DNA of 7,981 bases from Methyloceanibacter sp. (lineage in GTDB: Bacteria; Pseudomonadota; Alphaproteobacteria; Rhizobiales; Methyloligellaceae). The DNA lies in the NCBI GenBank assembly GCA_025449615.1, contig JANWJA010000039.1, positions 1-7,981 on the forward strand, given 5' to 3'. Position 1 is the first letter of the stretch, and each line of letters opens with the position of its first letter. The notes beneath the pieces were generated by a model. That model made no database searches. It saw only the letters and a list, made by a program, of their open reading frames with translations, and was not told the DNA's origin. Made by a program: the position numbers and the translations under genes. This document shows, in pieces, positions 1 to 7,980 of this stretch.

Positions 1-1
1 G

Positions 2-424
2 CATCGTAAGCGACGCCTCTTCGGTATAGACGAAACGAATCTCACCGTCGCGGGCGAGCGCGACAGCGCTGTGAAGTTTGTGTGTCTTGCCGCTGAGCGC
101 GAGCAATTGTTCCCTCGCACCCTCCATTCCCTCGGGCTTGGCATAGATCTCATCATCCAAAGCCAGCACCTGGTCGGCACCTATCACAAAGGCCCCGTGC
201 GCGAGCTCGCTCACGGCTTCGGCCTTGGCGCGGGCGAGCACCTCGGCGACATCTTGCGGCTGGAGCGCATCCTCGCCGCTGACGGCTTGACGCATGGCGC
301 TTTCATCGAGCCCGGGTGGCTCGGCAATAAAAGCGAGGCCGGCGGCCTCAAGCAACTTCGCGCGAATCTTGCTGCCTGAGGCGAGGATCAAAGGCGGCTT
401 GCCGGCTTGGAGATAGCCCCTCAT
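2..424 (-). CDS. maf: Maf/YceF-family nucleotide pyrophosphatase, partial (C-terminus outside window)
   Basis: Maf proteins are cytoplasmic hydrolases that cut non-canonical or modified nucleoside triphosphates to monophosphate and pyrophosphate, a house-cleaning role. The 141 visible codons give the family's N-terminal Ser/Arg motif (LILASGSKIRAKLLEAAGL, about residues 12-30), the metal/catalytic Asp motif VIGADQVL (Asp84), the KPEG motif near residue 97 and the 'SGKTHKLHSAVAL' stretch near 111-123. Family proteins are about 190-205 residues, so roughly a quarter is missing beyond base 1. The GADQV form (Gln after Asp, not Thr) resembles the YceF subgroup, reported to act on m7GTP; that assignment is inference. 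I chose ATG at 424-422. A GTG at 427-425 lies just upstream in frame and shares one base with the PPSR stop (TAGTGATG), so the gene is probably translationally coupled to PPSR. The ORF has no stop in the window. Confidence 0.93.
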   Translation of the reverse strand, partial: MRGYLQAGKPPLILASGSKIRAKLLEAAGLAFIAEPPGLDESAMRQAVSGEDALQPQDVAEVLARAKAEAVSELAHGAFVIGADQVLALDDEIYAKPEGMEGAREQLLALSGKTHKLHSAVALARDGEIRFVYTEEASLTM

Positions 425-426
425 CA

Positions 427-1254
427 CTAGAGCGCCGGAGCCGTGCGGTCTTGATAGAGACGCAAAATCGCCGCCGCAGTCTCCTCGATCGAGCGGCGAG
501 TTACGTCGATGATCGGCCAGCCGCGGCGCGCGCAAAGTTGGCGGGTCTCGGCGACTTCCGCCGCGATCGCCTCGCGGTCCACATAGTCATCGAGATGGGT
601 ATGGGCGTGCTCGATGACCCGGTTATGGCGCACTTGGGCGATTCTCTCCGCGCTCGCGACCAGCCCAACCACGAACGCCTTGGTCTGATTTTCGAGCTTC
701 GACGGCAGCGGCACGCCGGGCACCAGCGGCACGTTCGCGGTCTTGAAACCGCGATTGGCGAGATAGATCGATGTCGGCGTCTTCGAGGTGCGACTGATCC
801 CCACGAGAATAATATCGGCATCGTCGAGATTCTCAGGGAGATGCCCATCGTCATGCACCATGGTGAAATTGAGCGCGTCGATGCGCGCAAAATAATCGGC
901 ATCGAGCACGTGCTGACCTCCGACGGTCGGCGTCGACGGCGTGCCGAGATAGGATTCGAACACCTGCAAGATCTTCTGCAGCGCAGGCACACAAGGAATC
1001 TTCAGCACCTTGCAGGACTGCTCCAGCTCCTCGGCGAGCTCCTTGTTGAAGATGGTGTAGAGCACGATGCCGGGCGAGGCCTCGATATCCTTGATCACGC
1101 GGACGAGCTCCCTCTGGCTTCGCACCAAAGGGTGGTGATGCTCGATCGCCCGCACCTGGCCGTATTGCACCCGCGCCGCCTTGGCGATAGCTGCCAGGGT
1201 TTCGCCGGTCGCATCGGACACCGTATGGAGGTGGAAAGATCGCGGTGTATCCAT
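427..1254 (-). CDS. Pyruvate, phosphate dikinase / PEP synthase regulatory kinase-pyrophosphorylase (DUF299, PPSR)
   Basis: This 275-residue protein belongs to the DUF299 family (Rickettsia RP001, E. coli PpsR/YdiA). Known members are bifunctional cytoplasmic enzymes that switch pyruvate phosphate dikinase or PEP synthase off by ADP-dependent Thr phosphorylation and on by phosphate-dependent dephosphorylation yielding pyrophosphate. The sequence shows the N-terminal signature FHLHTVSDATGETL (residues 7-20), the P-loop-like GISRTSKTP (152-160) and the downstream 'YLANRGFKTANVPLVP' stretch (164-179), all intact, at the usual family length. The start at 1254 is preferred over an in-frame ATG at 1293 because AGGG sits six bases upstream and the homologous region begins there. 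The extra 13 codons would fall in the origin-like DNA. It is first of a minus-strand pair with maf. No PPDK or ppsA gene is visible, so which enzyme it controls is unknown. Confidence 0.95.
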   Translation of the reverse strand: MDTPRSFHLHTVSDATGETLAAIAKAARVQYGQVRAIEHHHPLVRSQRELVRVIKDIEASPGIVLYTIFNKELAEELEQSCKVLKIPCVPALQKILQVFESYLGTPSTPTVGGQHVLDADYFARIDALNFTMVHDDGHLPENLDDADIILVGISRTSKTPTSIYLANRGFKTANVPLVPGVPLPSKLENQTKAFVVGLVASAERIAQVRHNRVIEHAHTHLDDYVDREAIAAEVAETRQLCARRGWPIIDVTRRSIEETAAAILRLYQDRTAPAL

Positions 1255-1409
1255 GTCTATCCCTTGGATAACTGTGAATGAATGTGCGGGCAACCGGAAG
1301 GCACCAGCAATCCATCCCCGGTGCCAGGTGGCTTCAGGCAGTTTTCTTCACAGATTCGCGTGTGTCGATAAGTTGACGCGTGTTTGGCGAGAGCCAGCAA
1401 TAGATGCAT

Positions 1410-1441
1410 GAGTCCACAGTTTATCCAGCCATTTATACACA
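1410..1441 (+). promoter_or_regulatory. Head-to-tail DnaA-box-like cluster
   Basis: Three same-strand 9-mers begin at 1410 (GAGTCCACA, 6/9), 1421 (TTATCCAGC, 7/9) and 1433 (TTATACACA, 8/9). Their starts are 11 and 12 bases apart, about one helical turn, which would place DnaA monomers on the same DNA face. The last fits the relaxed consensus TTWTNCACA fully. The first is weak and counts only because of its phase. Confidence 0.55.
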
Positions 1442-1623
1442 GTTCGGAGGTCAGCTTTCGACATGGTAGGACCGGCCGCAAATCCAGGCAAAGAGACCCT
1501 TTTGTCGGTCCTCCAGCCCGCTTGCTCCCGAGCCGCCTTGAAATGTCTTGGCCCCGTCACATTCAAGGCTTCGTTCTCTGTCGATAGGCTGGTGACAGTA
1601 ATGAATGTCCGTAACTCACGCGC

Positions 1624-1673
1624 TAATAAAAGAAGAAGAAACCTCTTTAAGAATCTCTCTTTTAATATTTAAG
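1624..1673. other. A+T-rich stretch, candidate DNA-unwinding element
   Basis: Thirty-nine of 50 bases (78%) are A or T in an otherwise GC-rich window, immediately upstream of hemE. The top strand begins with a purine-rich run (1624-1641) that parses as TAA TAA AAG AAG AAG AAA, then continues with two imperfect copies of CTCTTT(T)AA (1643-1650 and 1657-1665) and TTTAAG at 1646 and 1668. Such a segment beside DnaA boxes is what an origin-melting region looks like; the role is inferred. It may also contain the hemE promoter -10 element. Confidence 0.55.
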
Positions 1674-1679
1674 GGAGCA

Positions 1680-2723
1680 ATGCTTCGACCCATCGCATCA
1701 GTGGATTGTTTTCTCTCAGCCCTCAACGGCAAGGTAGCCTTACCGCCTCCCGTCTGGTTGATGCGGCAGGCTGGGCGGTACTTACCCGAATACCGAGAGA
1801 TCAGGACCAAGGTCGGGTCATTCCTCGATCTTTGCCTTAATCCAGAGCTCGCCGCGGAAGTAACGCTCCAGCCGATCAGGCGGTTCGGATTCGACGCGGC
1901 CATTGTTTTTTCTGACATTCTGATCATTCCCTATGCGCTTGGGCAAAAGGTCGAATTCGTCGAAGGCGAGGGTCCAAGACTGGAGCCAATCAACAATTCT
2001 AAAGCATTGAACCGATTAGAGGCTCGACCGGCCGAAGCCAGGCTTGCCCCTGTCTACGAGACCATCGATCGTGTCGTAACTGCGCTTGAGGGCAAGGTCC
2101 CACTGATCGGCTTTTGTGGGGCGCCCTACACAGTTGCCACTTACATGGTCGGCGGAGGAGCCAGCAAAGACCAAGTGGAAACAAGGCTCTGGGCCTATCG
2201 GCAGCCTAAGGAGTTTGGGCGGCTGATCGATCTCTTGGTTGAAACCTCAAGCCGCTATCTGCTGGGTCAGGTCAAGGCTGGCGCGAGAGCGCTGCAGATC
2301 TTCGATAGCTGGGCCGGCAGTCTGCCCGAGGACGAGTTCGCGCGCTGGTGCGTTGCGCCCACTAAGACACTCGTGAATCGCGTCAAGGCTGAGGCGCCTC
2401 ACATTCCGATCATCGGCTTCCCGCGGGGCTGCGGCCCGCTCAGCGATCGCTACGTGAAAGCGACCGGCGTCGACGCCATCGGTTGCGACCAAGGCCTGCC
2501 GCTCGACTGGATCAAGGACCATTTGCAGGACCTTGTCACAGTCCAGGGCAATCTCGATCCTGTCTTGCTGGTTGCCGGCGGCCGGCGGCTTGACGAGCGG
2601 GTCGGCGAGATCTTGGCAGCTTTGTCGCCGCGACCCTTCGTGTTCAATCTCGGCCACGGCATCTTGCCCGAGACACCGATCGCCCATGTTGAGCGGCTCG
2701 TGAGCTTGGTACGAGGCGGCTAG
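1680..2723 (+). CDS. hemE: Uroporphyrinogen decarboxylase (HemE)
   Basis: HemE removes four carboxyl groups from uroporphyrinogen III to give coproporphyrinogen III in cytoplasmic heme synthesis. The 347-residue product, normal for the family, carries the signature PPVWLMRQAGRYLPEYR (23-39, substrate-binding Arg29 and Arg33), FSDIL with catalytic Asp79, GFCGAPYTVATYM (144-156, Tyr155), FDSWAG (208-213), GCDQGLPLDW (268-277) and LGHGILPETP (324-333, His326). I chose ATG 1680, where the conserved N-terminus begins. Upstream TAAGGGAG (1670-1677) is a ribosome-binding site that sits unusually close, two bases before ATG. An in-frame ATG at 1605 would add 25 codons of A+T-rich origin DNA and is unlikely. 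GTG 1701 is a less likely alternative. G+C is about 55% over the first 360 bases and about 65% over 2401-2640, so the 5' part resembles the adjacent origin DNA. hemJ follows after four bases, suggesting one operon. Confidence 0.97.
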   Translation: MLRPIASVDCFLSALNGKVALPPPVWLMRQAGRYLPEYREIRTKVGSFLDLCLNPELAAEVTLQPIRRFGFDAAIVFSDILIIPYALGQKVEFVEGEGPRLEPINNSKALNRLEARPAEARLAPVYETIDRVVTALEGKVPLIGFCGAPYTVATYMVGGGASKDQVETRLWAYRQPKEFGRLIDLLVETSSRYLLGQVKAGARALQIFDSWAGSLPEDEFARWCVAPTKTLVNRVKAEAPHIPIIGFPRGCGPLSDRYVKATGVDAIGCDQGLPLDWIKDHLQDLVTVQGNLDPVLLVAGGRRLDERVGEILAALSPRPFVFNLGHGILPETPIAHVERLVSLVRGG

Positions 2724-2727
2724 AGCG

Positions 2728-3156
2728 ATGCTGCTCGCCTACCTCAAAGCCTTTCACATCATCGCCGTGATCTCATGGATGGCGGGACTGCTCTATCTGC
2801 CGCGTCTGTTCGTCTATCACGCCGAAAGCGCCAAGGGCTCGCCGCAATCTGAGACCTTCAAGATCATGGAGCGGCGGCTTTTGAAATACATCACCACGCC
2901 GGCGATGGTGGCGAGCTGGGCGTTCGGGCTCTATCTGGCCTACTCGGTGGTCAACTGGTCTGCCGATGGCTGGTTCTATTTGAAGCTCGTTCTCGTGTTT
3001 CTGCTCTCGGCCTATCACGGCGCTCTGGCCAAATGGACCAAGGAGTTTGCCGAGGATCGAAACACCCATTCGCCACATTTCTACCGTGTGGCTAACGAGA
3101 TTCCGACGCTTCTGATGATCGGAATCGTCATTTTGGCGGTGGTGCGGCCCTTCTGA
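2728..3156 (+). CDS. hemJ: Protoporphyrinogen IX oxidase, HemJ type (membrane protein)
   Basis: HemJ oxidises protoporphyrinogen IX to protoporphyrin IX in the inner membrane and is the usual enzyme for this step in alphaproteobacteria lacking HemG or HemY. The 142-residue protein has about four hydrophobic segments (near residues 8-27, 57-75, 83-100 and 123-139). It shows the N-terminal family pattern LKAFHIIAVISWMAGLLYLP (6-25) followed by RLFVYH (26-31), which includes conserved His10 (the proposed heme-ligand position), and a conserved Lys86 in the third segment (WFYLKLVLVF, 82-91). Size and topology match the family. The start ATG lies four bases after the hemE stop (TAGAGCGATG), so translation is probably coupled and both genes share a transcript for successive parts of heme synthesis. 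After the stop a dyad (3158-3197) could mark the transcript end or a control site for rho. Confidence 0.93.
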   Translation: MLLAYLKAFHIIAVISWMAGLLYLPRLFVYHAESAKGSPQSETFKIMERRLLKYITTPAMVASWAFGLYLAYSVVNWSADGWFYLKLVLVFLLSAYHGALAKWTKEFAEDRNTHSPHFYRVANEIPTLLMIGIVILAVVRPF

Positions 3157-3157
3157 T

Positions 3158-3197
3158 CAGACCCTCGGAATCCTATTTGTCGCGTCGTCAGGGTCTG
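3158..3197. repeat. 8-bp inverted repeat after hemJ, flanking the putative rho -35
   Basis: CAGACCCT (3158-3165) and its exact complement AGGGTCTG (3190-3197) are separated by 24 bases. The left arm begins two bases after the hemJ stop and the right arm ends just before the putative -10 of rho. No T-run follows, so it is a poor intrinsic terminator. An operator-like dyad is equally possible. Function is not known. Confidence 0.5.
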
Positions 3198-3204
3198 CTA
3201 TAAG
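3177..3204 (+). promoter_or_regulatory. Putative rho promoter
   Basis: TTGTCG (3177-3182) and TATAAG (3199-3204) are separated by 16 bases. Written the alphaproteobacterial way, TTGTC, 16 bases, CTATAA is close to the rhizobial housekeeping consensus TTGAC-N17-CTATAT. Transcription would start near 3210, giving a leader of about 185 bases before rho. The assignment rests on pattern only. Confidence 0.45.
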
Positions 3205-3220
3205 GCGACTCGCATCCGAT

Positions 3221-3242
3221 CCGGGACGCTTTCGCATCCCGG
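3221..3242 (+). promoter_or_regulatory. Leader hairpin upstream of rho
   Basis: CCGGGA (3221-3226) pairs with TCCCGG (3237-3242). After one C/A mismatch two further G-C pairs form, leaving the four-base loop TTTC. The stem would lie near the 5' end of the rho leader RNA. No U-tract follows (CATTTCCT), so it does not look like a terminator. It could stabilise the 5' end or shape a control structure. Confidence 0.45.
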
Positions 3243-3282
3243 CATTTCCTCAAAGATCGGTTTGCCGAAGCGGAGCAGGCGA

Positions 3283-3408
3283 GTGTGCCCTGTGTCGCCG
3301 CCGAGGCTCTATCCTTCCCACCGCTTTAAGGCTGCGCACCGGCGCAACCTCAATTCGAATCCCAGTTATCCTCTCCCCGTTTGGAGTTACCGCCTATGCA
3401 GGAAATGA
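3283..3408 (+). CDS. Possible 41-codon upstream ORF overlapping the rho start (speculative)
   Basis: A GTG at 3283 is preceded by GGAG (3272-3275) at an ideal seven-base spacing and opens a frame of 41 codons ending in TGA at 3406-3408. The frame crosses the rho start by 13 bases. The peptide is basic and rich in Arg, Pro, Ser and Tyr, with no recognised domain. E. coli rho is also preceded by a leader peptide gene (rhoL) of about 33 codons in its attenuation region. I see only compositional resemblance, not homology. A second in-frame GTG occurs at 3292. The arrangement would couple rho translation to leader translation. Against it: the GTG start, the short length, and a C-rich sequence that could exist for Rho binding rather than coding. 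Confidence 0.25.
   Translation: MCPVSPPRLYPSHRFKAAHRRNLNSNPSYPLPVWSYRLCRK
3346..3380 (+). promoter_or_regulatory. C-rich, G-poor leader segment, candidate Rho-binding (rut) site
   Basis: Within these 35 bases there are 14 C and 3 G, ending in the CTCTCCCC run just before the rho ribosome-binding site. Rho loads on unstructured C-rich RNA, and rho genes are commonly autoregulated by premature termination in the leader. This is a plausible autoregulation site; the evidence is composition and position only. Confidence 0.35.
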
Positions 3409-4661
3409 AACTGCAAGACCTCAAGATGAAATCGCCGACGGAGCTTCTGAGCTTCGCCGAGGAGGTCGAGGTCGAGAACGCGAGCGCCATGCGCAAGCAA
3501 GAGCTCATGTTCGCGATCCTGAAACAACTCGCCGCCCGCGAGATCGAAATCACCGGAACCGGCGTCGTCGAAGTGCTGCAAGACGGCTTCGGCTTCTTGC
3601 GCTCCCCCGACGCGAACTATCTGGCCGGCCCCGATGATATCTATATCAGCCCAAGTCAGATCCGGCGCTTCGGCCTTCGCACCGGCGACACCATCGAAGG
3701 GCAGATCAGAAGCCCGAAAGATGGCGAGCGCTATTTCGCTTTGTTGAAAGTCAACACCATCAATTTCGAAGACCCGGAAAAACAACGCCACAAGATCCAT
3801 TTCGACAATCTGACGCCGCTCTATCCCGACGAGTGGCTGCAGATGGAGCTCGAAAAACCGACCACCAAGGACTTGACGGGTCGCGTCATCGACATCGTCG
3901 CCCCGCTCGGCAAAGGCCAGCGCGGACTGATCGTGGCGCAGCCCCGCACCGGCAAGACCGTGATTTTGCAGAATATCGCCCACTCGATTACCGCCAATCA
4001 TCCGGAGTGCTTTCTGATCGTGTTGCTGATCGATGAGCGCCCGGAAGAAGTCACCGACATGCAGCGCTCGGTGAAGGGCGAGGTGATCTCGTCCACCTTC
4101 GATGAGCCCGCGTCACGTCACGTCCAGGTCGCCGAGATGGTGATCGAGAAGGCAAAGCGCCTCGTCGAGCACAAGCGCGACGTCGTGATCTTGCTCGACT
4201 CCATCACCCGCTTGGGCCGTGCCTACAACACCGTGGTGCCGTCGTCCGGCAAGGTGCTGACCGGCGGCGTGGACGCGAACGCATTGCAACGTCCCAAGCG
4301 CTTCTTCGGCGCCGCGCGCAATATCGAGGAAGGCGGCTCTCTCACCATCATCGCCACCGCCTTGATTGATACCGGCAGCCGCATGGACGAGGTGATCTTC
4401 GAAGAGTTCAAAGGCACCGGTAACTCGGAAATCGTGCTCGACCGCAAAGTGGCCGACAAGCGCATCTTCCCCGCCATCGACATTGCCCGCTCCGGCACCC
4501 GCAAAGAGGAACTGCTGGTCGCTGGCGATCAGCTGAAAAAGATGTACGTGCTCCGCCGCATCTTGAATCCGATGGGCACGCAGGACGCGATCGAGTTCCT
4601 GATCGACAAGCTGAAGCAGACCAAGGGCAATGGCGAGTTCTTCGATTCGATGAATACATAG
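3396..4661 (+). CDS. rho: Transcription termination factor Rho
   Basis: Rho is a hexameric RNA-dependent ATPase that releases transcripts at rut sites. The 421-residue product shows an N-terminal helical domain (1-50), an RNA-binding cold-shock-like domain with the RNP-type motif DGFGFLR (63-69), Walker A AQPRTGKT (181-188, Lys187), Walker B VVILLD (263-268), the Q-loop region [17 protein letters not shown] (281-297) and the C-terminal [20 protein letters not shown] (340-359). Length is typical of alphaproteobacterial Rho, without the insertions seen in actinobacteria. Start ATG 3396 has GGAG (3383-3386) nine bases upstream. An in-frame TTG at 3381 would overlap that site and is rejected. rho is separated from hemJ by 239 bases and appears to have its own promoter and leader. 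Only 14 bases separate its stop from the end of the convergent downstream gene, and no intrinsic terminator is seen there. Confidence 0.98.
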   Translation: MQEMKLQDLKMKSPTELLSFAEEVEVENASAMRKQELMFAILKQLAAREIEITGTGVVEVLQDGFGFLRSPDANYLAGPDDIYISPSQIRRFGLRTGDTIEGQIRSPKDGERYFALLKVNTINFEDPEKQRHKIHFDNLTPLYPDEWLQMELEKPTTKDLTGRVIDIVAPLGKGQRGLIVAQPRTGKTVILQNIAHSITANHPECFLIVLLIDERPEEVTDMQRSVKGEVISSTFDEPASRHVQVAEMVIEKAKRLVEHKRDVVILLDSITRLGRAYNTVVPSSGKVLTGGVDANALQRPKRFFGAARNIEEGGSLTIIATALIDTGSRMDEVIFEEFKGTGNSEIVLDRKVADKRIFPAIDIARSGTRKEELLVAGDQLKKMYVLRRILNPMGTQDAIEFLIDKLKQTKGNGEFFDSMNT

Positions 4662-4675
4662 CGGCGCCCCGAACA

Positions 4676-6718
<2,043 letters not shown>

Positions 6719-6759
6719 TGTCCTTCCGATCGTGCTTCGCTGCGCCCTAGGATGAGGCG
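6719..6759. promoter_or_regulatory. 41-bp divergent intergenic region (YyaL-type gene / mnmE)
   Basis: Only 41 bases separate the two divergent start codons. They hold a ribosome-binding site for each gene (GGAAGGA on minus; AGGA at 6749-6752 on plus, seven bases before the mnmE ATG). This is too short for two back-to-back promoters, so the promoters must overlap or lie inside the opposite coding regions. I could not identify a convincing -35/-10 pair. Confidence 0.5.
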
Positions 6760-7980
6760 ATGAGCAGGAAGGATACCATTTGCGCGCAAGCGAGTGGGGC
6801 CGGACGCGCGGCCATCGCGGTGATCCGGATCTCGGGGCCGGCGACCGGCGAGATCTTGCGCGCACTCTGCGGCCTTCCCGCGGCGCGACACGCGAGCCTC
6901 AGGACCATACGCGATCCACGGACGGAGACGCTGCTCGACCGGGGACTCGTGCTGTGGTTCCCGGCACCGGCAAGTTTCACCGGCGAGGATATGGCTGAGC
7001 TTCACGTGCATGGCGGCCGTGCGGTGGTCGCCAACGTCCTTGATGCGGCTCTCTCGATCGATGACGTCAGGCTGGCCGAACCTGGCGAGTTCGCGGCCAG
7101 AGCTTTCGAGAATGGCAAGATCGATCTGACCGAGGTCGAGGGTCTAGCTGATCTCATCAACGCCGAGACTGACGCTCAAGCGAGACAAGCGCTGGCGCAG
7201 GCCGGAGGATCTTTAAGGAGGCTCTACGAGTCATGGCGCGGCAAGTTGCTCCGTGCCCAAGCTCTCGCCGAGGCGGGGCTCGACTTCGCCGACGAAGCGG
7301 ATGTCGCGGCCAATGTAACAACCAACGTCGGGGCCATCGTCGCCGAACTCATTTTGCAGATTTCGAATCATCTCGCAGACAGGCGCGGCGAACGCCTTCG
7401 CGATGGCTTTCGCGTGGTCATCGTCGGCGCGCCGAATGCCGGCAAGTCGAGTCTGCTGAATGCGCTTGCCCGCCGCGACGTGGCCATCGTGTCGGAGGAG
7501 GCAGGAACCACCCGCGATATCATCGAGGTCCATCTCGACCTCGACGGCTTGCCGGTGATCCTTACCGACACTGCCGGCTTGCGTGAGGCCGGCGGCAAGG
7601 TCGAGGTCGAGGGCATCAGGCGAGCGCTTGCGCGTGTTGAAGCCGCTAATCTCGTCGTCTGGCTGATCGATGCGAAGAAGCCGGTCTCGGCGCCGCCGGA
7701 GCCGCTCGCCAGAGGTCGGGTTCCCTTCCTTGCTGTCCGCAACAAGATCGACCTCGCGTCAGTCGGTGCTGCCGAGGGTATTTCACTCTCGGCCAAGACT
7801 GGCGAGGGTATCGATACCCTCGTCGCTGAGCTGAAGGCCAGGGCGCGAGAGGCGTTGGTGGCCGGCGCTGAATCACCCGCCGTGACCAGGGCACGTCACA
7901 GGGCCGAGCTCGAAGGCGCCCTTGCTGCTCTAGAGCGCTCCCGTACCGCCGGGCCGTCGGAGTTGAAAGCCGAAGAACTC
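6760..7980 (+). CDS. mnmE: tRNA uridine-5-carboxymethylaminomethyl GTPase MnmE (TrmE), partial
   Basis: MnmE works with MnmG (GidA) to modify the wobble uridine at C5 in a subset of tRNAs, using a folate one-carbon donor and GTP hydrolysis. The 407 visible codons cover the N-terminal folate-binding domain ([20 protein letters not shown] at 5-24; [15 protein letters not shown] at 72-86), part of the helical domain ([20 protein letters not shown], 104-123), and the inserted G domain with G1 GAPNAGKSS (223-231), G2 GTTRD (249-253), G3 DTAG (270-273), G4 NKID (328-331) and G5 SAK (344-346). The closing CxGK motif and roughly 35-45 residues lie beyond the right edge. ATG 6760 has AGGA seven bases upstream and starts where homology starts. 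In many alphaproteobacteria mnmG, rsmG, parA and parB follow near the origin; that part is outside the window. Confidence 0.97.
   Translation, partial: MSRKDTICAQASGAGRAAIAVIRISGPATGEILRALCGLPAARHASLRTIRDPRTETLLDRGLVLWFPAPASFTGEDMAELHVHGGRAVVANVLDAALSIDDVRLAEPGEFAARAFENGKIDLTEVEGLADLINAETDAQARQALAQAGGSLRRLYESWRGKLLRAQALAEAGLDFADEADVAANVTTNVGAIVAELILQISNHLADRRGERLRDGFRVVIVGAPNAGKSSLLNALARRDVAIVSEEAGTTRDIIEVHLDLDGLPVILTDTAGLREAGGKVEVEGIRRALARVEAANLVVWLIDAKKPVSAPPEPLARGRVPFLAVRNKIDLASVGAAEGISLSAKTGEGIDTLVAELKARAREALVAGAESPAVTRARHRAELEGALAALERSRTAGPSELKAEEL
7771..7793. repeat. Inverted repeat GCCGAG/CTCGGC within mnmE
   Basis: GCCGAG (7771-7776) and CTCGGC (7788-7793) are complementary with an 11-base loop. 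It sits ten bases before a longer perfect palindrome and shares the 9-mer CGAGGGTAT (7773-7781) with it. It may be chance in GC-rich coding sequence. Confidence 0.4.
7803..7822. repeat. 20-bp perfect palindrome within mnmE
   Basis: The half-site CGAGGGTATC (7803-7812) is followed directly by its exact complement GATACCCTCG (7813-7822), with no spacer. It lies in the coding sequence just after the G5 motif, encoding part of TGEGIDTLV. The left arm's CGAGGGTAT also appears in direct orientation 30 bases upstream at 7773-7781. The symmetry is certain; a function is not. Confidence 0.75.

Larger units (their letters stand above)
1255..1679. other. Candidate chromosomal replication origin (oriC) between PPSR and hemE
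   Basis: This 425-base stretch has no convincing gene and sits where Cori was mapped in Caulobacter (between hemE and the RP001/DUF299 gene). Relatives of the DnaA box TTATCCACA are seen at 1263-1271 (minus, TTATCCAAG, 7/9), 1273-1281 (minus, TCATTCACA, 7/9), 1344-1352 (plus, TTCTTCACA, 7/9), 1363-1371 (minus, TTATCGACA, 8/9), 1421-1429 (plus, TTATCCAGC, 7/9), 1433-1441 (plus, TTATACACA, 8/9 and a full fit to TTWTNCACA) and 1579-1587 (minus, CTATCGACA, 7/9). A weaker TCCACA core lies at 1410-1418. Toward hemE the DNA becomes A+T-rich. Three GANTC (CcrM-type) sites occur at 1353, 1410 and 1651. Flanking genes diverge. Position and box clustering together make an origin likely, but no 9/9 box is present and function is inferred. 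The promoters of PPSR and hemE must also lie here; I could not assign either with confidence. Confidence 0.72.

Noticed and set aside
451..1281. 276-codon plus-strand open frame opposite PPSR
   Set aside because: It is the complement of a well-conserved gene; the translation is Arg/His-rich with no family resemblance.
1300..1325. Inverted repeat GGCACC / GGTGCC in the origin gap
   Set aside because: Six-base arms with a 14-base loop are expected by chance and no companion signal was found.
1384..1672. Small open frames inside the PPSR-hemE gap
   Set aside because: They have no family resemblance, overlap each other in different frames and lie over the DnaA-box-like sites.
1647..1672. CtrA-type TTAA-N7-TTAA sites
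   Set aside because: TTAA occurs at 1647, 1662 and 1669, but the gaps are 11 and 3 bases, not 7, so they are better explained by A+T richness.
1605..1679. N-terminal extension of hemE from ATG 1605
   Set aside because: The extra 25 residues are encoded by the A+T-rich origin stretch and are not part of HemE. A ribosome-binding site and the conserved N-terminus support 1680.
3158..3197. Intrinsic terminator after hemJ
   Set aside because: The 8-bp arms are separated by a 24-base loop and are followed by GCTATAAGG rather than a T-run.
6719..6865. Upstream extension of the YyaL-type protein into mnmE
   Set aside because: The added 49 residues are antisense to the mnmE start region and lack homology. 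The conserved N-terminus starts at 6718.
7803..7822. parS site for ParB
   Set aside because: The palindrome does not resemble the TGTTTCACGTGAAACA-type consensus in any register.
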